Assembly (NCBI RefSeq): GCF_016907735.1
Contig: NZ_JAFBCP010000001.1
Span: forward strand, 1,922,001 to 1,986,000
Length of the DNA stretch: 64,000 nt
Reading direction: 5' to 3'
Source: Brevibacterium paucivorans
GTDB taxonomy: Bacteria > Actinomycetota > Actinomycetes > Actinomycetales > Brevibacteriaceae
Below, in pieces: positions 36,181 to 46,320 of the stretch (position 1 is its first letter; every line of letters begins with the position of its first letter). The translations under genes were made by a program, and so were the position numbers. The notes below the pieces were generated by a model that had not been told where the DNA came from, did not search any database, and was given only the letters and a program-made list of their open reading frames with translations.

Positions 36181-37462
36181 TACCCGCCCGCGCGGGAACC
36201 AACTTAGCCACACCAGAACTGGCCAGCGATAGCACCTGCTCAAGTGGGCCTCGGGGGAGTACGAACACCTTCCACAAGACGGCGGCGAACACGGCAACAT
36301 AGATGTGAAGTACGTACTCAGGCCACGGCCCCAGCGGGAACTGTTGCGTGACCTCCAAGAACACCACGTGGCCGGAGTAGATGGTCAGTGGCATGGACCC
36401 TGGTGCAGATAGAACGAACAACCACAACCGCCCCGGGCCTTCACACAGCTGGTGCGTGGGGTTCTGCTCAAACGTGGTTCCAAACGAACCCAACGCGTTC
36501 GAAACCAAGCAACACACCCCAATGACCACAAGGGCGACGCCTATTGTCCCGGCGAGGTCGAGTGTGGTTCCTGTGTGCGGTGCTGAAACTGTGAGCCAAC
36601 ACCACGTGTCGGTGGGTGTCACCCCGTGAGTTCCTGTGATGAGCAGCTCTTTCAAGTCTTTGTCGTAGTTGTCGTAAGCAGATCCAATGAGGTCGAAGTA
36701 CCCGGCGGGTGACGCCGTCATCAGGAGCCATGAAAAGGCTTTCGCAAGCAGGGCCAGACCTGTGCCAACGGCGACTGCGCTCCAGCAGGTGACAGAGCGG
36801 TACCAGTTGAGGTGACCCAGGGACATACCTATCAGAATGTATCCCAGCCACTGAAGGACGGGGTAGTAGCCGGTGAGGCCAATAGCGGTGAGCAGGTACC
36901 CCGGCTCGGCCAGCATAAAAAGGTTGGGGATCTCAAACGCCTGGGCCAACTGGAAGTGGTCTCGAACCGCAAAGCTGACGAGCGGCGTGACAATGACCCA
37001 CACAAACGCGAGCACTCCCAGCGTGCGTGGCCCGGCGCGTAAGAACAGTGACGCGATCACGAACATGATTCCGTAGTTCACCAAGATGACTGCCACGTGA
37101 GTGGTGAACAACCCCAGGATCAAGCCCAGGACCACGATGCACAGTCCGCGCGTGATCAGTCCCGCGGCCGCCCGGCCCCACCCTCCACTTTCCAGTGTGC
37201 GCCGGGTGGAGAGGACTATCGAGATTCCGGCAATGACTGCAAAAAGGGCGGATGCGCGTCCGGCAAAAATGGAGGCCGAGGTGGCCTCGCCTGCGATGGT
37301 GACCAACGGGATGATGTGGGTTGCGATCATGCCGAAGATCGCGACGCCACGCGCGGTGTCGAGCCCGATGTTTCGGTTGGCTGGCGCTAGACGGTTGACA
37401 ATGGCGTTCCCGAAGGAACGTGAAGAGCGCGAGGTGCCAAAACCTTCTGCGGGAAAAACCAC
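36176..37462 (-). CDS. Acyltransferase-like membrane protein (DUF1624/DUF418 type)
   Basis: 428 residues, about ten membrane helices. N-terminal LDTARGVAIFGMIATHIIPL resembles the heparan-alpha-glucosaminide acetyltransferase/DUF418 group. Conserved His in helix 1 and ARxS-like loop ASIFAGRASALFAVIAG fit this family. Probably transfers an acyl group to a cell-envelope sugar, but the substrate is unknown. GTG start. Convergent with the TPR-like gene, divergent from dapA (92-nt gap). Confidence 0.65.
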   Translation of the reverse strand: MVFPAEGFGTSRSSRSFGNAIVNRLAPANRNIGLDTARGVAIFGMIATHIIPLVTIAGEATSASIFAGRASALFAVIAGISIVLSTRRTLESGGWGRAAAGLITRGLCIVVLGLILGLFTTHVAVILVNYGIMFVIASLFLRAGPRTLGVLAFVWVIVTPLVSFAVRDHFQLAQAFEIPNLFMLAEPGYLLTAIGLTGYYPVLQWLGYILIGMSLGHLNWYRSVTCWSAVAVGTGLALLAKAFSWLLMTASPAGYFDLIGSAYDNYDKDLKELLITGTHGVTPTDTWCWLTVSAPHTGTTLDLAGTIGVALVVIGVCCLVSNALGSFGTTFEQNPTHQLCEGPGRLWLFVLSAPGSMPLTIYSGHVVFLEVTQQFPLGPWPEYVLHIYVAVFAAVLWKVFVLPRGPLEQVLSLASSGVAKLVPARAGS

Positions 37463-37554
37463 ACCTCGAGATTAACCTGATTGCTGGCCGTTGCGGGTGT
37501 GCCACGCGCGCAAACCTTGAGCGTTGGACTGTTGAGCGCTGTAGAGTAGGGGAC

Positions 37555-38472
37555 ATGGCTATGATTCATAGTGCGTACGCGCAGGTGGCACAGGACGCGT
37601 TCGGTACGGTCGGTACCGCGATGATCACCCCTTTTGCTCCTAACGGGGCAATCGATTATGACGCTGCGCAGGTTGTGGCCAACTATTTGGTGCAACAGGG
37701 CAACGACATGCTGGTGGTGTCTGGTACTACGGGCGAATCGCCCACCACTACCGATGAAGAAAAACAGCAGCTTCTCAAGGTTGTCCGCAGTGCAGTAGGC
37801 GAACACGTGAAAATTGTTGCCGGTGTAGGTACCAACGTCACGTCGCACTCGATTGAATTGGCAAAGCAGGCACAAAGTGCAGGCGCTAACGGCCTTTTGG
37901 TTGTCACCCCGTACTACTCCAAACCGTCACAAGACGGTATTCGTGCACATGTTGAAATGATTGCGGACTCAACTGAGTTGCCCGTCATGCTGTACGACAT
38001 TCCCGGACGTTCCGGGGTTCCCATGGAGTCAGAAACGCTGATTCGCATGGGTGAACACCCCAGGGTTTTGGCAGTGAAAGACGCAAAGGGCGATATCGCT
38101 GCATCCACGGATGTGATGACGCGTTCCGACCTGGTGTATTACTCAGGCGAGGACGCACTGAACCTCCCACTCATGGCAGCCGGAGCTATTGGACTCGTGT
38201 CAGTTGTGGGGCATGTGGCCGCAAAGGACCTCGCACGTATGGTTGACGCGGTACACAACAATGACCTGATGCAGGCCCGCCATGTGGCCGCAAACCTGGT
38301 GCCCACCGTGGACGCCGTGATGAACCACATGCCGGGAGTCGTAGCAGCAAAAGCGGCTCTGGAACTGGCCGGAATTATTCAGCACCGTGGAACGCGTTTA
38401 CCTGTTTTGCCTGCAACAGACGAGCAGATGGAGTTCTTGCGCTCCAAATTGGATGGATTTATAAACCCGTAG
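37555..38472 (+). CDS. dapA: 4-hydroxy-tetrahydrodipicolinate synthase
   Basis: 305 residues, TIM barrel, first committed step of DAP/lysine synthesis from pyruvate and aspartate semialdehyde. Seen: GTVGTAMITPF, VSGTTGESPTTT, Tyr of the catalytic triad in MLYDIPGRSG and Schiff-base Lys in VLAVKDAKGD. ATG at 37555 with GTAGGGGA upstream; TAGAGT at 37542 may be a −10 box. dapA–rnj order is conserved in actinobacteria. Confidence 0.95.
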   Translation: MAMIHSAYAQVAQDAFGTVGTAMITPFAPNGAIDYDAAQVVANYLVQQGNDMLVVSGTTGESPTTTDEEKQQLLKVVRSAVGEHVKIVAGVGTNVTSHSIELAKQAQSAGANGLLVVTPYYSKPSQDGIRAHVEMIADSTELPVMLYDIPGRSGVPMESETLIRMGEHPRVLAVKDAKGDIAASTDVMTRSDLVYYSGEDALNLPLMAAGAIGLVSVVGHVAAKDLARMVDAVHNNDLMQARHVAANLVPTVDAVMNHMPGVVAAKAALELAGIIQHRGTRLPVLPATDEQMEFLRSKLDGFINP

Positions 38473-38528
38473 CGCGGGTGAAATGCGCTTGTTTTTTGAT
38501 GAGAAAACGCATGTAGAAAGTACATACA

Positions 38529-40214
38529 GTGATTGATTTATTGTCCGAATTGAGTGACCCACCTAAGGCGGACCCAGAAGCGTTGCGCATTGTGGCGCTG
38601 GGCGGTCTAGGCGAAGTGGGCCGAAACATGACCGTGTTTGAGTACCGCGGAAAGATCCTGGTGATCGACTGTGGTGTGTTGTTCCCAGAAGAGGAACAGC
38701 CTGGAATCGACCTGATTCTGCCGGACTTTTCGTACCTGGAAGGCCGTGAAGACGACGTTGTGGGAATTGTGCTCACCCACGGGCACGAAGACCACATTGG
38801 TGCGGTGCCGTACCTGCTGAAGAAGCTGGGCGACGTGCCGATCCTGGGGTCCACGCTTACCCTTGCGCTGGTGGAAGCGAAGCTCAAGGAGCACCGGATT
38901 CGCGCAACCACCCGCATCGTTGCAGAAGACGACAAGGACCAGCTGGGCCCGTTCGACCTCGAGTTTGTGGCCGTCAACCACTCGATTCCAGACGCGCTCG
39001 CCGTGTGTGTGCGCACGGGTGCAGGAACCATTCTGCACACCGGTGACTTCAAGATGGACCAGCTGCCACTTGACGGTCGTATCACCGACTTGCGGTCGTT
39101 TGCGCGTTTGGGTGAAGAAGGCGTGGACCTGTTCCTCACCGACTCCACGAACGCCGATGTCCCCGGTTTCACCTCCATGGAAAAAGACATAGGGGCTGTT
39201 CTTGAAGCGCAGTTTGGTCGTGCTGAACGACGCATCATTGTGGCGTCCTTCGCCTCTCACGTCCACCGCGTCCAGCAGGTGTTAGAAGCAGCATCCGCGC
39301 ACGGCCGTAAGGTCGCGCTGGTGGGCCGGTCCATGGTGCGCAACATGAAAATCGCCCAGGAGCTTGGCTACTTGAACGTGCCACCGGGCGTGCTCATCGA
39401 TATCAAGCACGTGGACTCGCTGCCTGATGACCAAGTGGTGCTCATGTGTACGGGATCGCAGGGTGAGCCCATGGCCGCGTTGTCGCGCATGGCTAACGGT
39501 TCGCACCGCGTGACGGTGAATGAAGGCGACATGGTGGTGCTGGCCTCGTCCTTGATCCCTGGAAACGAAACCGCGGTGTTCCGCGTCATCAACGGGCTCA
39601 TGAAGTTGGGCGCCAAGGTGATCCACAAGGGCAACGCCAAGGTGCACGTATCTGGTCACGCATCGGCAGGTGAACTGTTGTATGCGTACAACATTGTGAA
39701 ACCCCGAGGTGTCATGCCGGTCCACGGCGAATGGCGCCACATGCTGGCTAACGCGAAGCTTGCGATCGACACGGGTGTTCCAGAAGATCACGTTGTCGTT
39801 GCCGACGACGGTTGGGTTGTCGACCTTAAGGACGGCAAGGCGCGCGTTGTGGGTGCTGTGGATTGTGACTACGTGTTTGTCGACGGATCGTCCGTGGGTA
39901 CCGTCACCGAATCGGATCTGCAGGACCGCCGTATTTTGGCTGGTGAAGGGTTCGTGTCGATCTTTATGACGGTGGACAAGTCTGACAAGAAGGTGCTGGC
40001 GGGTCCGGTCATCCATACCCGAGGTGTCGCAGAGTCCGACCGTGTGTTCGACACGATCAAACCCAAGATTGAAAAAGCAGTTGCGGACGCCTTGGATGAC
40101 GGAGTTGTCGATGAGCACAAGCTCCAGCAGATTATCCGCCGCACCATCGGGCGTTGGATCTCTTCGAAGCTTCGTCGCAAGCCCATGATCGTGCCCATGG
40201 TGGTCATCGTCTAA
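38529..40214 (+). CDS. rnj: Ribonuclease J
   Basis: 561 residues, GTG start. Metallo-β-lactamase fold nuclease with 5'-exo and endonuclease activity in rRNA maturation and mRNA decay. Seen: metal motif LTHGHEDHIGAVP, NHSIPDA, the β-CASP region (VGRSMVRNMKIAQELGYL, CTGSQGEPMAALSR), HVSGHASAGEL, PVHGEWRHM and a C-terminal domain. Confidence 0.94.
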   Translation: MIDLLSELSDPPKADPEALRIVALGGLGEVGRNMTVFEYRGKILVIDCGVLFPEEEQPGIDLILPDFSYLEGREDDVVGIVLTHGHEDHIGAVPYLLKKLGDVPILGSTLTLALVEAKLKEHRIRATTRIVAEDDKDQLGPFDLEFVAVNHSIPDALAVCVRTGAGTILHTGDFKMDQLPLDGRITDLRSFARLGEEGVDLFLTDSTNADVPGFTSMEKDIGAVLEAQFGRAERRIIVASFASHVHRVQQVLEAASAHGRKVALVGRSMVRNMKIAQELGYLNVPPGVLIDIKHVDSLPDDQVVLMCTGSQGEPMAALSRMANGSHRVTVNEGDMVVLASSLIPGNETAVFRVINGLMKLGAKVIHKGNAKVHVSGHASAGELLYAYNIVKPRGVMPVHGEWRHMLANAKLAIDTGVPEDHVVVADDGWVVDLKDGKARVVGAVDCDYVFVDGSSVGTVTESDLQDRRILAGEGFVSIFMTVDKSDKKVLAGPVIHTRGVAESDRVFDTIKPKIEKAVADALDDGVVDEHKLQQIIRRTIGRWISSKLRRKPMIVPMVVIV

Positions 40215-40266
40215 AAGACCGGGCCGTGGATGCTGGTCGAATGTACGAAGCTAGGAAGTCTCCCAC

Positions 40267-40893
40267 ATGCGAGATGAACACGGGCCGGTAGAAGACGTTC
40301 TCGCGGGCGTTGGGCCCCGGTTGCGACGCATTCGTCAAGCTCGTGAACTCACATTGGGAGACGTAGCTGATTCGACCAGCATCTCGGTGTCAACCTTGTC
40401 CCGTCTGGAATCAGGTGAGCGAAAACCTACCCTGGAGCTACTACTGGCACTGTCGGGTCTGTACGATCTGCCCTTAGATGATTTGGTGGGCGCCCCTCCT
40501 GTAGGAGACCCCCGCGTGTATCAAAGGCCAGTGAGCCGAGGTGGCATAACGGTGGTGCCTCTGACGCACTTTCCGGGACCTCAGCACGCGCTCAAGATGG
40601 TGATTCCGTCAACCAGGTCAGTGCCACACTTGTGCAGGCACAGGGGGTACGAATGGCTCTATGTCCTTTCCGGGGAACTTCGACTCATCGTTGGTAGCCA
40701 CGACGTGGTGCTGACGGCAGGTCAGGCCGCCGAGTTCGACACCACGACTTTGCACTGGTTCGGCAGCACCGGAGAGTCACCAGTGGAGATTCTCAGTTTG
40801 TTGGGTCTGCAAGGGCAGCGGATTCATCTCTCAAGCGCGATACACGCTGAGTCACAAACAGCGACGAACGATAGTTCGAACGATGCGCCCTGA
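40267..40893 (+). CDS. XRE-family regulator with C-terminal cupin domain
   Basis: 208 residues. HTH_3 domain at about 15–70 (RRIRQARELTLGDVADSTSI, SVSTLSRLESGERKPTLELL) and a cupin domain at about 95–180 (HRGYEWLYVLSGELRLIVG). Such regulators sense small molecules through the cupin. The 3' end overlaps the convergent DUF2938 gene by 42 nt. Target genes unknown. Confidence 0.8.
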   Translation: MRDEHGPVEDVLAGVGPRLRRIRQARELTLGDVADSTSISVSTLSRLESGERKPTLELLLALSGLYDLPLDDLVGAPPVGDPRVYQRPVSRGGITVVPLTHFPGPQHALKMVIPSTRSVPHLCRHRGYEWLYVLSGELRLIVGSHDVVLTAGQAAEFDTTTLHWFGSTGESPVEILSLLGLQGQRIHLSSAIHAESQTATNDSSNDAP

Positions 40894-41358
40894 AAGCCAA
40901 AGCCCGGCTCCGTAGCTGGCGTGAGCTCGCAGGCTTCCCATGCGTGCCTGAGCGGGATTCGGGATTTTTGAAGCAGCGACACCCATGCCAAAACCAGGCT
41001 GCATGATTAGCCAGGGTGCGGCAACGGTACCCACGCCCCACGCGACAGCTGTGTCGAAGCGGGGGCGTTTCAGCCAACCGGGGTCAGCTACGGCTAAAGC
41101 CACGGCGAAACCGGTTCCGATGGCGTAGTGCGCTACCCAGCCAATCTCTTTCTCATGGGGGACCGGCTCAGCATGCATGATTGAAGTGTGCGCAAACTTG
41201 CCGTTGCGCATGTGCCCGATCCATCTGCCAACCATGGCGTAGTCCAGTGATCTCACACCTCGGGTACGGCGAAGCACTTCCGCAACTGCGTCCATCGTTA
41301 TCGTTGCACCAATACCTACTGCTGACGCTTGGACAAGTTCCCCAAAACCAATGCGCAT
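40852..41358 (-). CDS. DUF2938 family membrane protein
   Basis: 168 residues, about four membrane helices. Diagnostic segments: GATITMDAVAEVLRRTRGV, YAMVGRWIGHMRNGKF, EKEIGWVAHYAIGTGFAVAL, LIMQPGFGMGVAASKIPNPA. ATG at 41358 is preferred (AAGGAG 6 nt upstream). Function unknown; overlaps the regulator gene tail to tail. Confidence 0.75.
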   Translation of the reverse strand: MRIGFGELVQASAVGIGATITMDAVAEVLRRTRGVRSLDYAMVGRWIGHMRNGKFAHTSIMHAEPVPHEKEIGWVAHYAIGTGFAVALAVADPGWLKRPRFDTAVAWGVGTVAAPWLIMQPGFGMGVAASKIPNPAQARMGSLRAHASYGAGLWLSGRIVRTIVRRCL

Positions 41359-41473
41359 GCTTGACTCCTTTTGTTGGTAGGCACCCATTACCCCATGCCT
41401 ACAAGAAGTCCAGCAACTCATTTTGCTGTTTCAGCAAACCTCGAATGTGGTGGCTAGTGATGACGCCGAGGTC

Positions 41474-42202
41474 TCAGTGCGACCCTGCCCAGCGGCGAGT
41501 GAGTTGGTGTGCAGCTGTGTGCAGAGTGTTGGCAACGTCGGCGTACTTTTCCGGCCCCAAGCGTGACGTGGGGGAGCTGACGGAAAGCCCCGCGAGGCTA
41601 GGCGCGCCTGGAACAAAAACGGCCAGGCACCTCACGCCCACTTCCTGCTCTTCGTCGTCGAGCGCATACCCGGTGTCCCTGCATGCGCTTAAGTCTTCGA
41701 TGAGTGCGTCCCTGGACAGCAAGCGTGGGAGCCGGATCTTGTCCAGAAGTGAATGCACGTGCTCATCAGACATGGTGGCCAGAACAGCCTTCCCTACACC
41801 TGAGCCCCACACGGGAACATGCGCACCCACTTGCGTGAACATGCGCATGGACCGTTGGGACGTGGCCTGGGCGACGTAGGTCATGACGTCGTTCGTGAAG
41901 TACGCCAGGTTCACCGTTTCGCCCAGGGTGTTCGCGAGCTTGTCTAGAACAGGTTGGATCGTGTGGCCAGACTGTTTAGCCGCCTCGGTGCCCAAACTCA
42001 CAAGAGCCGGACCCAGAGCGTAGCGCTTGTCAGTCAACTGCGTGACGTACCCGCGGGCAGCGAGGTTTGACACGATGCGGTGAATGGTGGGGGCCGGAAT
42101 GTCCAGTGCGCTGGCAATGTCAACACTCCGGGCAACCCCTCCCATCGACCGCATTGTTTCAAGCACGTCGAGCATGCGGTTGACCGACTGAATCGTAGGC
42201 AT
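41474..42202 (-). CDS. IclR-family transcriptional regulator
   Basis: 242 residues. N-terminal winged helix (VNRMLDVLETMRSMGGVARS, then VDIASALDIPAPTIHRIVSN) and C-terminal IclR effector domain (GSGVGKAVLATM, GYALDDEEQEVGVRCLAVFV). It lies 9 nt downstream of the LctP-family permease gene and is transcribed with it. Most likely controls the permease and the divergent oxidase genes in response to glycolate, glyoxylate or lactate; the effector is inferred. Confidence 0.85.
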   Translation of the reverse strand: MPTIQSVNRMLDVLETMRSMGGVARSVDIASALDIPAPTIHRIVSNLAARGYVTQLTDKRYALGPALVSLGTEAAKQSGHTIQPVLDKLANTLGETVNLAYFTNDVMTYVAQATSQRSMRMFTQVGAHVPVWGSGVGKAVLATMSDEHVHSLLDKIRLPRLLSRDALIEDLSACRDTGYALDDEEQEVGVRCLAVFVPGAPSLAGLSVSSPTSRLGPEKYADVANTLHTAAHQLTRRWAGSH

Positions 42203-42211
42203 TGTCAGTCC

Positions 42212-44122
42212 TCAGCGTCCTTCTGGCTGTTCGGAGCGGGACCCGGCGGCCACCTCGGCGAGTTCAGGGAACGCCGCCTGCTCGCTACCTGGACTTACCA
42301 GACTTTCGTTAGGCACGCTCTTCTTCTTAGCCGCCAACGTGATAGCGGTGGCGATGCCGGCCAGACACAGAACGAAGAAGATCGTGCCCAGGTTGAAGCC
42401 AATGCCCCATACCCACATGTAGGCGACGGAACCTGCCAGAAGCGAGTACACACCCATGGGGATGATGGTCTTGCGGATGATGTGGCCCTCCTTGCCCAAC
42501 AGGCCAACGGTTGCAGCTGCTGCTACCACGTTGTGGACTGAGACCATGTTTCCTGCGGCACCACCAACGGCTTGGGCGGCGACGACGGTTTCGGGGCTGG
42601 GGGCACCAATTCCGGCACCGGTTGCGAACTGGAACTGCGAGAACATGTTGTTCGAGACCGTGTTGGATCCTGCCACGAACGCTCCCAGGGCACCGATGAA
42701 CGGTGCGATGAGGGGCCAGTTTTCGCCCATCGCGTTTGCCGCAGCAGTAGCGAGGGTGACCGGCATGGAATCAAAACCGGAGTCGTTGAACGCCGGGCCG
42801 GAGTTGATGAACACGCGAACCATGGGCAGTGAGCACAACAGGGCGAATGCAGCTCCAGCGATTTGGCCACCGGCAATCTTCCACGACTCTGCAATCTGCT
42901 TAGCCGACATGCGGTGAAGCGCGTAGGTCATGAAGCACACAACCAGGAAAATCGCACCGGGGGAGAAGAGCAGGTCCATCTTCTGGGAAAGTCCTTCCTG
43001 ACCCAGAATATTCTTCACAGTGAGGACTGCGTCTTGAGCGAGGAATTTCTTAATAGCAGGAACGTTGCGCGTAATCAGCAGCAGAGCGACCACAAGAAGG
43101 TATGGCAACCACGCCTGGATCAGAGGCATGCGCTTCTTAATGTTTGCCGCTTCAACCTGTGGGCGCATAGTGCCCATCCACTGCTGAGGCCAGGTGGCGC
43201 GGTTAGCGAAGTCCCACGTGTCGCGTGGGGCGAGGAAACCTGCTTTGGCGGCCGGCACCACGATTGCCAGACCAATGAGACCACCGATGAGCGATGGGAA
43301 TTCGGGGCCCATGAAGGTGGCAACTGCCAGATAAGGCAGGATGAACGCCAGTGCCGCGAAAACTGCGAAGGGTGCGACCTTCAGCCCGGCCGCGAAGCTC
43401 TTGTTTTCACCAAAGAACCCGGTCATGAAGCAGGCCAGAAGAAGCGGGATGAAGATTCCGCACGTGGCGTGAATGAGGGCTACCTGGGCGGCTGTGTGGG
43501 ACACGAACATGTCTTGAGCGACGGTCACGTTGTCAACGGGGATGCCCAGTTCGGTGAGACGTTCGATGAGTCCGTTAGTGGCGTCAATTCCGGAGTCGAA
43601 GATACCTTTTCCGATACCGGTGATCATGGGGGTTCCCACGGCGCCGAAGCTCACAGGAGTGGACTGGATAAGGAGACCGGCCAACACGGCTGCCATTGCG
43701 GGGAAGCCAAGCGCCAAGAGAAGTGGGGCGACAACGGCGGCTGGTGTTCCGAATCCGGCGGCACCTTCGATGAAGCTACCGAAGAGCCATGCCACGATCA
43801 CCACTTGCACGCGACGGTCGGGGGAGATGGAGATAAAGCCGGAACGGATCGTGTCGATTGCCCCCGACTTGGTGATGGTGGCCAACAGGAGAAGTGCGCC
43901 AAAAACGATCCATAGAAGGCCAATGGCTACGAGAACTCCTTGGATGACTGAGGCCAAAATGGTCGTCCCGGAGATTCCCCACGCGAAGAACGCAACTGCG
44001 GCGGACGCGACAAGCCCGATGGGCATCGCAATGACGGCGGGGAGGCGAAAGCCTAAAAGCAGGGTACCGGCGATCACAATGGGAAGAATCGCCAGTAGGG
44101 CCTGTACACCGAGACTGTCCAT
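42212..44122 (-). CDS. LctP-family permease (lactate/glycolate)
   Basis: 636 residues, about 13 membrane helices. Family segments: [36 protein letters not shown], and [18 protein letters not shown] with [18 protein letters not shown] near the C-terminus. LctP and GlcA share this family and cannot be separated by eye. Linkage to a GlcD-like oxidase, GlcG-like protein and malate synthase favours glycolate uptake. Confidence 0.85.
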   Translation of the reverse strand: MDSLGVQALLAILPIVIAGTLLLGFRLPAVIAMPIGLVASAAVAFFAWGISGTTILASVIQGVLVAIGLLWIVFGALLLLATITKSGAIDTIRSGFISISPDRRVQVVIVAWLFGSFIEGAAGFGTPAAVVAPLLLALGFPAMAAVLAGLLIQSTPVSFGAVGTPMITGIGKGIFDSGIDATNGLIERLTELGIPVDNVTVAQDMFVSHTAAQVALIHATCGIFIPLLLACFMTGFFGENKSFAAGLKVAPFAVFAALAFILPYLAVATFMGPEFPSLIGGLIGLAIVVPAAKAGFLAPRDTWDFANRATWPQQWMGTMRPQVEAANIKKRMPLIQAWLPYLLVVALLLITRNVPAIKKFLAQDAVLTVKNILGQEGLSQKMDLLFSPGAIFLVVCFMTYALHRMSAKQIAESWKIAGGQIAGAAFALLCSLPMVRVFINSGPAFNDSGFDSMPVTLATAAANAMGENWPLIAPFIGALGAFVAGSNTVSNNMFSQFQFATGAGIGAPSPETVVAAQAVGGAAGNMVSVHNVVAAAATVGLLGKEGHIIRKTIIPMGVYSLLAGSVAYMWVWGIGFNLGTIFFVLCLAGIATAITLAAKKKSVPNESLVSPGSEQAAFPELAEVAAGSRSEQPEGR

Positions 44123-44150
44123 ACGAAAAACTTTCTGTGAAATACGTTAC

Positions 44151-44164
44151 GTGATCTGATTCAC
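44151..44164. promoter_or_regulatory. Operator-like palindrome near the permease start
   Basis: GTGATCTGATTCAC: half-sites GTGA/TCAC with a 6-nt centre, 29 nt from the permease ATG. It matches a second site at 44332 on the other side of the 294-nt divergent spacer. Confidence 0.5.
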
Positions 44165-44331
44165 ATAAGTGTGACATAGAAGTGAAGGTTGTGGAGTGAT
44201 TTTTTATTAAAAATGTTCGCGTGGTGAAAGCGGGTTTTCGCGCTGTGTTGGTGGGGTGGGGCCGGGTTCTGCCGAGGTGACCCCTACTAGTTTCGCTATG
44301 TGAAATTTGCGTTCTGCAGGACAAAATAATA

Positions 44332-44345
44332 GTGATATGGTTCAC
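44332..44345. promoter_or_regulatory. Operator-like palindrome near the oxidase start
   Basis: GTGATATGGTTCAC, 12 of 14 bases identical to the site at 44151. The rest of the spacer (44165–44331) is AT-rich in parts and holds a CCGAGGT copy at 44272; no other gene is seen there. Confidence 0.5.
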
Positions 44346-44416
44346 TTTTAAGAGTGCTCGACTCCGCGAACCCTGATGGGGTTCACGTGAAACAACGACG
44401 GATGGAAGGTTGTCGC

Positions 44417-45781
44417 ATGTTAGACGAACTTGCGCAGCAGCTACCTGCTGAGGTTCTCATCACGAACCCAGACACCATGGAAGCGTACAGGCGCGACCGG
44501 GCGAATGACCCAAACGCGGGAATGCCTCAAGTAGTCGTGCGTGCCACCGAAGTTGAGCATGTCCAAACGGCGATGAAGTTCGCGGCAAAGCACAACATTC
44601 CGGTCGTGCCACGAGGTGCAGGATCCGGGCTTTCTGGTGGCTCGACTGCTGTGGACGGGTGCATCGTTATCTGTGTCGACAAGATGAAAGACATCGAGAT
44701 CGATCCAGTGACGCGGACCGCTGTTGTGCAGCCCGGTGCTATCAACAACGAGGTCAAGACGGCAGCGGCTGAACACGGACTGTGGTACCCGCCAGACCCG
44801 GCGAGTTTTCAGTTCTGTTCGATCGGTGGAAACATCGCGACAAACGCCGGTGGCCTGTGTTGTGTGAAATACGGTGTGACGACTGACTACGTGTTGGGCC
44901 TTGACGTGGTGTTGCCCGATGGTCGGTTGGTGAAGCTGGGTGGCCCCCGTTTGAAGGACGTTGCGGGTCTGTCGCTGACCAAACTGTTTGTGGGTTCGGA
45001 AGGCACCTTGGGCATCATCGTGTCCATCACCTTGCGTCTCATCCCGGCGCAGCGCCAGCCCACCACGCTGGTGGCTACGTTCCCCACGTTGGAGGGAACT
45101 ATGAACGCGGTTCTCGAGATTACCCGCAACATGCGCCCATCCATGTTGGAGTTCATGGACGACGTGTGTATCAACGCGGTTGAAGACCAGATGAAGATGG
45201 GGCTGGACCGCAGTGTGAAGGCCATGTTGGTGGTGCAGTCAGACGAACCTGCTCAGCACGCCACGGAAGAAATCCAGATGGTTGAAGAAATCTGTAACCG
45301 TAACGGTGCTTCCGAGTGTTACTACACGGCAGACCCCGACGAAGGGGAGATGTTCGCAGCAGCCCGTAGGGCCGCGATCCCAGCGGTTGAAATGACCGGG
45401 ACCATCTTGCTTGAAGACGTGGGAGTTCCGATTCCACGATTGGGAGACCTGGTCGTGGGAATTGAGGAAATCTCAAAGAACCGTGACGTCACAGTGGCTG
45501 TCATGGCACATGCGGGTGACGGAAACACCCACCCGCTCGTAGTTTTTGATCCAACCGATAAGGATCAAGAGGAACGCGCTCACATCGCGTATGGCGAAAT
45601 CATGGATCTGGCCATGCGGCTGGGTGGAACGATCACCGGCGAACACGGGGTCGGGAAACTCAAGCAGCCGTGGCTCACCAATTACCTGGGTGACGACGTG
45701 CTGGATCTCAACCACCGGATCAAGAAAGCAATCGACCCGCAAGGAATCATGAACCCCGGTTCGTGCTTCGTGATGGGTTAA
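44417..45781 (+). CDS. glcD: FAD-linked oxidase, GlcD-like (glycolate or D-lactate dehydrogenase)
   Basis: 454 residues. PCMH-type FAD domain (VVPRGAGSGLSGGST; IGGNIATNAGG) and FAD-oxidase C-terminal domain (HAGDGNTHPLVVF; ITGEHGVGKLKQPWL). Oxidises a 2-hydroxy acid, with electrons passed to an unknown acceptor. ATG at 44417 with GGAAGG upstream; an earlier in-frame start at 44354 is less likely. No GlcE/GlcF subunits lie nearby. Context (GlcG-like protein, malate synthase) favours glycolate over lactate. Confidence 0.8.
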   Translation: MLDELAQQLPAEVLITNPDTMEAYRRDRANDPNAGMPQVVVRATEVEHVQTAMKFAAKHNIPVVPRGAGSGLSGGSTAVDGCIVICVDKMKDIEIDPVTRTAVVQPGAINNEVKTAAAEHGLWYPPDPASFQFCSIGGNIATNAGGLCCVKYGVTTDYVLGLDVVLPDGRLVKLGGPRLKDVAGLSLTKLFVGSEGTLGIIVSITLRLIPAQRQPTTLVATFPTLEGTMNAVLEITRNMRPSMLEFMDDVCINAVEDQMKMGLDRSVKAMLVVQSDEPAQHATEEIQMVEEICNRNGASECYYTADPDEGEMFAAARRAAIPAVEMTGTILLEDVGVPIPRLGDLVVGIEEISKNRDVTVAVMAHAGDGNTHPLVVFDPTDKDQEERAHIAYGEIMDLAMRLGGTITGEHGVGKLKQPWLTNYLGDDVLDLNHRIKKAIDPQGIMNPGSCFVMG

Positions 45782-45827
45782 CGGCCAGCCGGAAACCACC
45801 TCGGCGACTTACTTAGGAAAGGCGCAC

Positions 45828-46247
45828 ATGAGTGCTTACACAACTGTCAATGTCGTGACGTATGAAACGGCTGCACGAGCCGTCGCACTGACATTGGAGG
45901 AAGGCGAAAAACTGGGTCTGAGGCTGTGCGCGACCGTGGTTGACCCGTCCTTGGGGCTGGTTGCGTATGGACGTGCCGACGGGATGACGCCACACAGCGT
46001 TGAAACGTCGAAGAGGAAGGCACAAACTGCTGCCTCGACGCGCAAACCCAGTGCGGCGATCCTGCCGGAGCTGGCAACCAAATTGGAGCTCGGATCGGGT
46101 GGGATTCTCACGTCGATCGCAGGTGGCGTGCCGCTGTCGTTCGATGGCGTGCACGTAGGTGGACTTGGAGTGGCAGGCGGTAAACCAGCCGAAGACGCTC
46201 AGGTCGCCCAAACAGTCCTCGCCCGTCTGGGCGCGGACAGTGAATAG
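45828..46247 (+). CDS. GlcG/HbpS family protein
   Basis: 139 residues: alternating α/β pattern with LGLRLCATVVDPSLGLVAYG, SKRKAQTAASTRKPSAA, and SIAGGVPLSFDGVHVGGLGV. GlcG is encoded in glycolate operons; HbpS relatives bind haem outside cells. No signal peptide here, so it is likely cytosolic. Placed between the GlcD-like oxidase and malate synthase. Confidence 0.8.
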   Translation: MSAYTTVNVVTYETAARAVALTLEEGEKLGLRLCATVVDPSLGLVAYGRADGMTPHSVETSKRKAQTAASTRKPSAAILPELATKLELGSGGILTSIAGGVPLSFDGVHVGGLGVAGGKPAEDAQVAQTVLARLGADSE

Positions 46248-46320
46248 TCCAGTCAAATATCCAGTCAACAAGCCGCTGATAACACATCCGTCAAAACTCA
46301 TTTAACTGAAGGGAAAACCC

